Shown: positions 5,304 to 8,725 of the stretch, one piece after another
Layout of the letters: each line of letters opens with the position of its first letter
Position numbering within the stretch: position 1 is the stretch's first letter
DNA from: Planctomycetota bacterium
Lineage (GTDB): Bacteria > Planctomycetota > UBA8108 > UBA1146 > JAJFFE01
Reading direction: 5' to 3'
Length of the DNA stretch: 8,725 nucleotides
NCBI GenBank assembly: GCA_020425835.1
Contig: JAGQRC010000099.1
Location: 1-8,725, forward strand
Notes under the pieces: generated by a model
The model's input: only the letters and a program-made list of their open reading frames with translations
What the model was told of the DNA's origin: nothing
Databases searched by the model: none
Program-made: the position numbers and the translations under genes

Positions 5304-8300
5304 ATTCCGAACATCGACAAACTCCTGTGCGCCAACCGTGGCGAGATCGCGATCCGAGTCTTCCGAGCGGCGACGGAGTTGGGCATGCGAACGGTGGCGA
5401 TCTACAGCCACGAGGATCGCGTGCACCTCCACCGGTACAAGGCCGACGAGTCCTACTTGGTCGGGACGGAGCGGGCTCCGGTCGAGGCGTACCTCGGCGT
5501 CGACGAGATCATCGCCGTGGCGAAGGAGAACGGGGTCGACGCGATCCACCCCGGGTACGGCTTCCTCTCCGAGCGTGCGGACTTCGCCGCGAGGTGCGAG
5601 GAGGCCGGGATCGTGTTCGTCGGGCCGCCGGCGTCGATCCTCCACCAGCTCGGGGACAAGGTCTCGGCTCGGAGGATCGCGATGTCGTGTGGGGTGCCGG
5701 TCGTTCCCGGAACGCCGGACCCCGTGCGAGAGCTCGACGAGGTGCGACAGTTCGTCGTCGAGCACGGTTTCCCCGTGCTGCTGAAGGCGGCGATGGGCGG
5801 CGGCGGTCGGGGCATGCGGGTGATCCGCGCCGACGGTGACGTTCCCAGCGCGTTCGAGCAAGCGACGCGGGAGGCCGCCGCGGCGTTCGGTGACGGCACC
5901 CTGTTCATGGAGCGCTATCTCGAGCGGCCCCGACACATCGAGGTCCAAATCCTCGGCGACTCCAGTGGACGCGTCGTCCACCTGTTCGAGCGAGACTGCT
6001 CGGTCCAACGCCGTCACCAGAAGCTGATCGAGATGGCGCCGGCGGTCGGGCTCGACCCCGTCGTGCGCAACGCGATCTTCGCCGATGCGCTCGCGATCGC
6101 GAAGTCGGTGGGGTACGTCAACGCCGGGACCGTGGAGTTCCTCGTCGATGGACAGGGTCGCCACTACTTCATCGAAGTGAACCCGCGAATCCAGGTCGAG
6201 CACACGGTCACCGAGCAAGTGACCGGCATCGATCTCGTCCAGGCGCAGATCCGCATCGCACGCGGAGAGACCATCGAGGCGATCGGGATCGACCAGGACA
6301 CGGTCTCCCCGCGGGGATTCGCCATCCAGTGCCGGGTGACCACCGAGGATCCCGAGGCGCAGTTCGCGCCGGACACCGGGCGCATCGAGGTCTACCGAAC
6401 CGGCAGCGGCATGGGTATCCGTCTCGATGGTGGCTCCGGCTATCCCGGGGCGCGGATCTCCCCGTACTACGATCCCCTGTTGGTGAAGGTCACCGGCTCC
6501 GGCCGAGACTTCGAGGGAACGCGCTCGAAGCTGGACCGCGCGCTCACCGAGTTCCGGATCCGCGGCGTGAAGACCAACATCCCGTTCCTCCTGAACGTGC
6601 TGCGTCACCCTCGGTTCCACGCCGGTGACGTCGACACGACGTTCATCGACGACACCCCCGAGCTCTTCCTGTTCCCCCGTCGACGGAATCGCGCGCAACG
6701 CTTGCTGCGCTACCTCGGAGAGCTCGCGGTGAACGGCCCGCTCGTGGTCGGCGCGGCGGCGGCGCTCCCGTCGAAGGTCGAGCCCACGGTGCCGCCGACG
6801 CCTCCGGGCCCACCGCCATCCGGGTGGAGAACGGTCCTGGATCGCGAGGGGCCGGCCGGCTTCGCCCGCGCGGTGCGCGAGCATCGCGGTCTCCTGCTGA
6901 TGGACACGACCTGGCGCGACGCGCATCAGTCGCTGCTCGCGACCCGAGTTCGCACGCGGGATCTCTTGGCGATCGCCGGTCCGACGGCGCACGCGTTGGC
7001 GCCCGCCTACAGTCTCGAGATGTGGGGTGGAGCGACCTTCGACGTCGCGCTCCGTTTCCTCCACGAGTGTCCCTGGGATCGCCTCGAGAAGCTGCGAGCC
7101 GCGGTGCCCGACATCCCGTTCCAGATGCTGCTTCGCGGCGCCAACGCGGTCGGCTACACGTCGTACCCGGACAATGTCGTCGTCGAGTTCATCCGCGCCT
7201 CGAAGCGACTCGGCATGGATGTGTTCCGCGTCTTCGACTCGCTCAACGATCTCGAGAACATGAAGGTGGCGATCGACGCGGTCGGCGAAGTGGGAGGGGT
7301 GATCGAGGGCGCGGTCTGCTACACCGGGGATGTCGCCGATCCCACGCGGACCAAGTACACGCTCGACTACTACCTCGAGACGGTGCGGAGGCTGGTCGAC
7401 CTGGGGATCCACGTGCTCGCGGTCAAGGACATGGCCGGGCTCCTGAAGCCCGCGTCCGCGCGGCTGCTCGTCGCGACGCTGCGTCGAGAGTTTCCCGATC
7501 TCCCGATCCACGTGCACACCCACGACACCGCGGCCGCCGGAGTCGCGTCGATGCTCGCCGCCTCCGAGGCGGGGGCGGATGTCGTCGACGTCGCGATCGA
7601 CACGATGTCCGGACTGACGTCGCAGCCATCGATGGGAGCGGTGGTCGCCGCACTCCACGGCGCCGAGCGCGACACCGGGATCCGTCGTCGAGATCTCGCG
7701 CCCCTCGAGGAGTACTGGGAGCGCGTTCGGGAGGTCTACGCGCCGTTCGAGTCCGGCCTCAAGAGTGGGAGCTCCGACGTCTACGAGCACGAGATGCCGG
7801 GCGGGCAGTACACCAACCTCAAGTTCCAGGCGAACGCTCTCGGACTCGAAGGTCGCTGGACCGCGATCAAGCACGCGTATGCGGCGGCCAACCGGCTCCT
7901 CGGGGACATCGTCAAGGTGACGCCGAGCTCCAAGGTGGTCGGGGACCTCGCGCAGTTCATGGTTCAGAACGACCTCGACGAGGACGACGTCCGGGCGCAG
8001 GCGGCGACCCTGTCGTTCCCGAGCTCGGTCGTCGACTTCATGCGCGGCGCGATCGGTCATCCCGTCGGAGGGTTTCCGGAGCCGTTCCGTACCGACGTGC
8101 TCAAGGGTTTGACACCGTTCGAGGGACGGCCGGGAAGCGAGCTGCCGCCCGTCGACTTCGACGCGCTTCGCGAGGAACTCACTCGTCGGCATCGCCACGA
8201 ACCGAACGAGACCGATCTCCTGTCGGCGACCCTCTACCCCGAGGTGTTCGAAGCGTTCATGGAGCACCAGGATCTCTACAGTGACCTGTCGGTCGTTCCC

Positions 8301-8725
8301 ACCCGCGCGTTTCTCGCACCGCTCGATCCGGGTGAGGAAATCTCCATCGAAATTCAACGCGGCAAACGTTTGATCGTGAAGTTTGAAACTGTCGGAGAAA
8401 TCGACGCTCGTGGACGACGACCCGTCTTCTTCGAGCTCAACGGACAACCTCGCACGATCATGATCCCCGACCGCACCGCGGTGACGGAGACGGTGCGTCG
8501 CGAGAAGGCGGATCCCCAGCGTCCGGAGTCGGTGGGGGCGGCGATGCCCGGCGTCGTCGTCGAAGTCATGGTCACTCCCGGCGACGAGGTCGAACGTCAG
8601 GCGCCGCTCGTGAAACTGTCGGCGATGAAGATGGAGACCGTGATCGCCGCACCGGTCTCCGGCAAGGTCGGGCGCGTGGCGGTTGCGCGGGATGACACCG
8701 TCGAAGGGGGTGACCTCCTCGTCGA
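5304..8725 (+). CDS. pyc: Pyruvate carboxylase (3' end cut by the window)
   Basis: Biotin-dependent, ATP-driven carboxylation of pyruvate to oxaloacetate, the anaplerotic entry to the TCA cycle; a single-chain enzyme of all three domains, normally a tetramer. Numbering from 5304: biotin carboxylase (about 1-455) with ANRGEIAIR (10-18), K161 and the Gly-rich ATP loop GGGGRG (165-170), and EVNPRIQVEHT (291-301). The carboxyltransferase (about 530-820) has DTTWRDAHQSL from 534, pyruvate-site R611 (LLRGAN), carboxylated K708 (VKDMAG) and metal ligands H738/H740 (HTHDT). T873 (VTPSSK) follows in the PYC/OADA region, and the biotinyl domain has MPG at 1081 and biotin K1109 in AMKME. The frame runs unbroken to the right edge; 1140 codons are present and only a few should be missing. 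The ordinary ATG codons upstream add about 60 unlikely residues, so I place the start at ATT 5304 (MPNIDKLL), preceded by GAAGGG at spacing 10. Separately transcribed from its neighbours. Confidence 0.95.
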   Translation, partial: MPNIDKLLCANRGEIAIRVFRAATELGMRTVAIYSHEDRVHLHRYKADESYLVGTERAPVEAYLGVDEIIAVAKENGVDAIHPGYGFLSERADFAARCEEAGIVFVGPPASILHQLGDKVSARRIAMSCGVPVVPGTPDPVRELDEVRQFVVEHGFPVLLKAAMGGGGRGMRVIRADGDVPSAFEQATREAAAAFGDGTLFMERYLERPRHIEVQILGDSSGRVVHLFERDCSVQRRHQKLIEMAPAVGLDPVVRNAIFADALAIAKSVGYVNAGTVEFLVDGQGRHYFIEVNPRIQVEHTVTEQVTGIDLVQAQIRIARGETIEAIGIDQDTVSPRGFAIQCRVTTEDPEAQFAPDTGRIEVYRTGSGMGIRLDGGSGYPGARISPYYDPLLVKVTGSGRDFEGTRSKLDRALTEFRIRGVKTNIPFLLNVLRHPRFHAGDVDTTFIDDTPELFLFPRRRNRAQRLLRYLGELAVNGPLVVGAAAALPSKVEPTVPPTPPGPPPSGWRTVLDREGPAGFARAVREHRGLLLMDTTWRDAHQSLLATRVRTRDLLAIAGPTAHALAPAYSLEMWGGATFDVALRFLHECPWDRLEKLRAAVPDIPFQMLLRGANAVGYTSYPDNVVVEFIRASKRLGMDVFRVFDSLNDLENMKVAIDAVGEVGGVIEGAVCYTGDVADPTRTKYTLDYYLETVRRLVDLGIHVLAVKDMAGLLKPASARLLVATLRREFPDLPIHVHTHDTAAAGVASMLAASEAGADVVDVAIDTMSGLTSQPSMGAVVAALHGAERDTGIRRRDLAPLEEYWERVREVYAPFESGLKSGSSDVYEHEMPGGQYTNLKFQANALGLEGRWTAIKHAYAAANRLLGDIVKVTPSSKVVGDLAQFMVQNDLDEDDVRAQAATLSFPSSVVDFMRGAIGHPVGGFPEPFRTDVLKGLTPFEGRPGSELPPVDFDALREELTRRHRHEPNETDLLSATLYPEVFEAFMEHQDLYSDLSVVPTRAFLAPLDPGEEISIEIQRGKRLIVKFETVGEIDARGRRPVFFELNGQPRTIMIPDRTAVTETVRREKADPQRPESVGAAMPGVVVEVMVTPGDEVERQAPLVKLSAMKMETVIAAPVSGKVGRVAVARDDTVEGGDLLV

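Noticed and set aside
5283..8447. A 1054-codon open frame on the minus strand opposite pyc.
   Set aside because: The plus strand here is unambiguously pyruvate carboxylase with all catalytic motifs. The antisense translation is rich in R, H, D, E and V with no recognisable domain, the usual shadow of a highly GC-biased gene.

Overview
The window is GC-rich bacterial DNA with compact gene packing: 4-base ATGA overlaps inside gene pairs, strong Shine-Dalgarno (SD) sequences, and GTG or other non-ATG starts. No RNA gene, mobile element or CRISPR array is visible. Three things together suggest a deep-branching member of the Planctomycetota: a PATAN/DUF4388 protein with an acidic tail, a stand-alone CheX-CheY pair, and an unknown secreted protein with a Pro/Ala-rich mature start. 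Myxococcota or Acidobacteriota would fit nearly as well, and no single feature fixes the phylum.

Layout. Bases 46-1985 (+) hold hflK and hflC, translationally coupled, encoding the two membrane-anchored SPFH proteins that form the cage around the FtsH protease; ftsH itself is not in the window. Convergent to them, 2010-2894 (-) encodes a predicted exported protein of unknown function. After a divergent intergenic stretch of about 235 bases, 3129-3947 (+) encodes a PATAN/DUF4388 protein whose C-terminal third is a low-complexity acidic tail containing a 15-bp tandem repeat. A 15+15 hairpin at 4058-4092 separates it from a convergent signalling pair: a CheX-type phosphatase (4479-4985, -) overlapping by 4 bases a single-domain CheY response regulator (4126-4482, -). 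A 318-base intergenic stretch follows. Pyruvate carboxylase (pyc) then runs from about 5304 (+) off the right edge; only the last few codons are missing.

How the genes relate. HflK/HflC form one complex. CheX and CheY form a phosphatase/substrate pair without a visible kinase or receptor, and PATAN proteins are known in other bacteria as partners of REC proteins, so the neighbouring PATAN protein may belong to the same signalling branch. Pyc is an anaplerotic housekeeping enzyme and appears independent. Most of the window is ordinary chromosomal core. The points worth a second look are the likely ATT start of pyc, the PATAN/CheX/CheY cluster, and the uncharacterised secreted protein.
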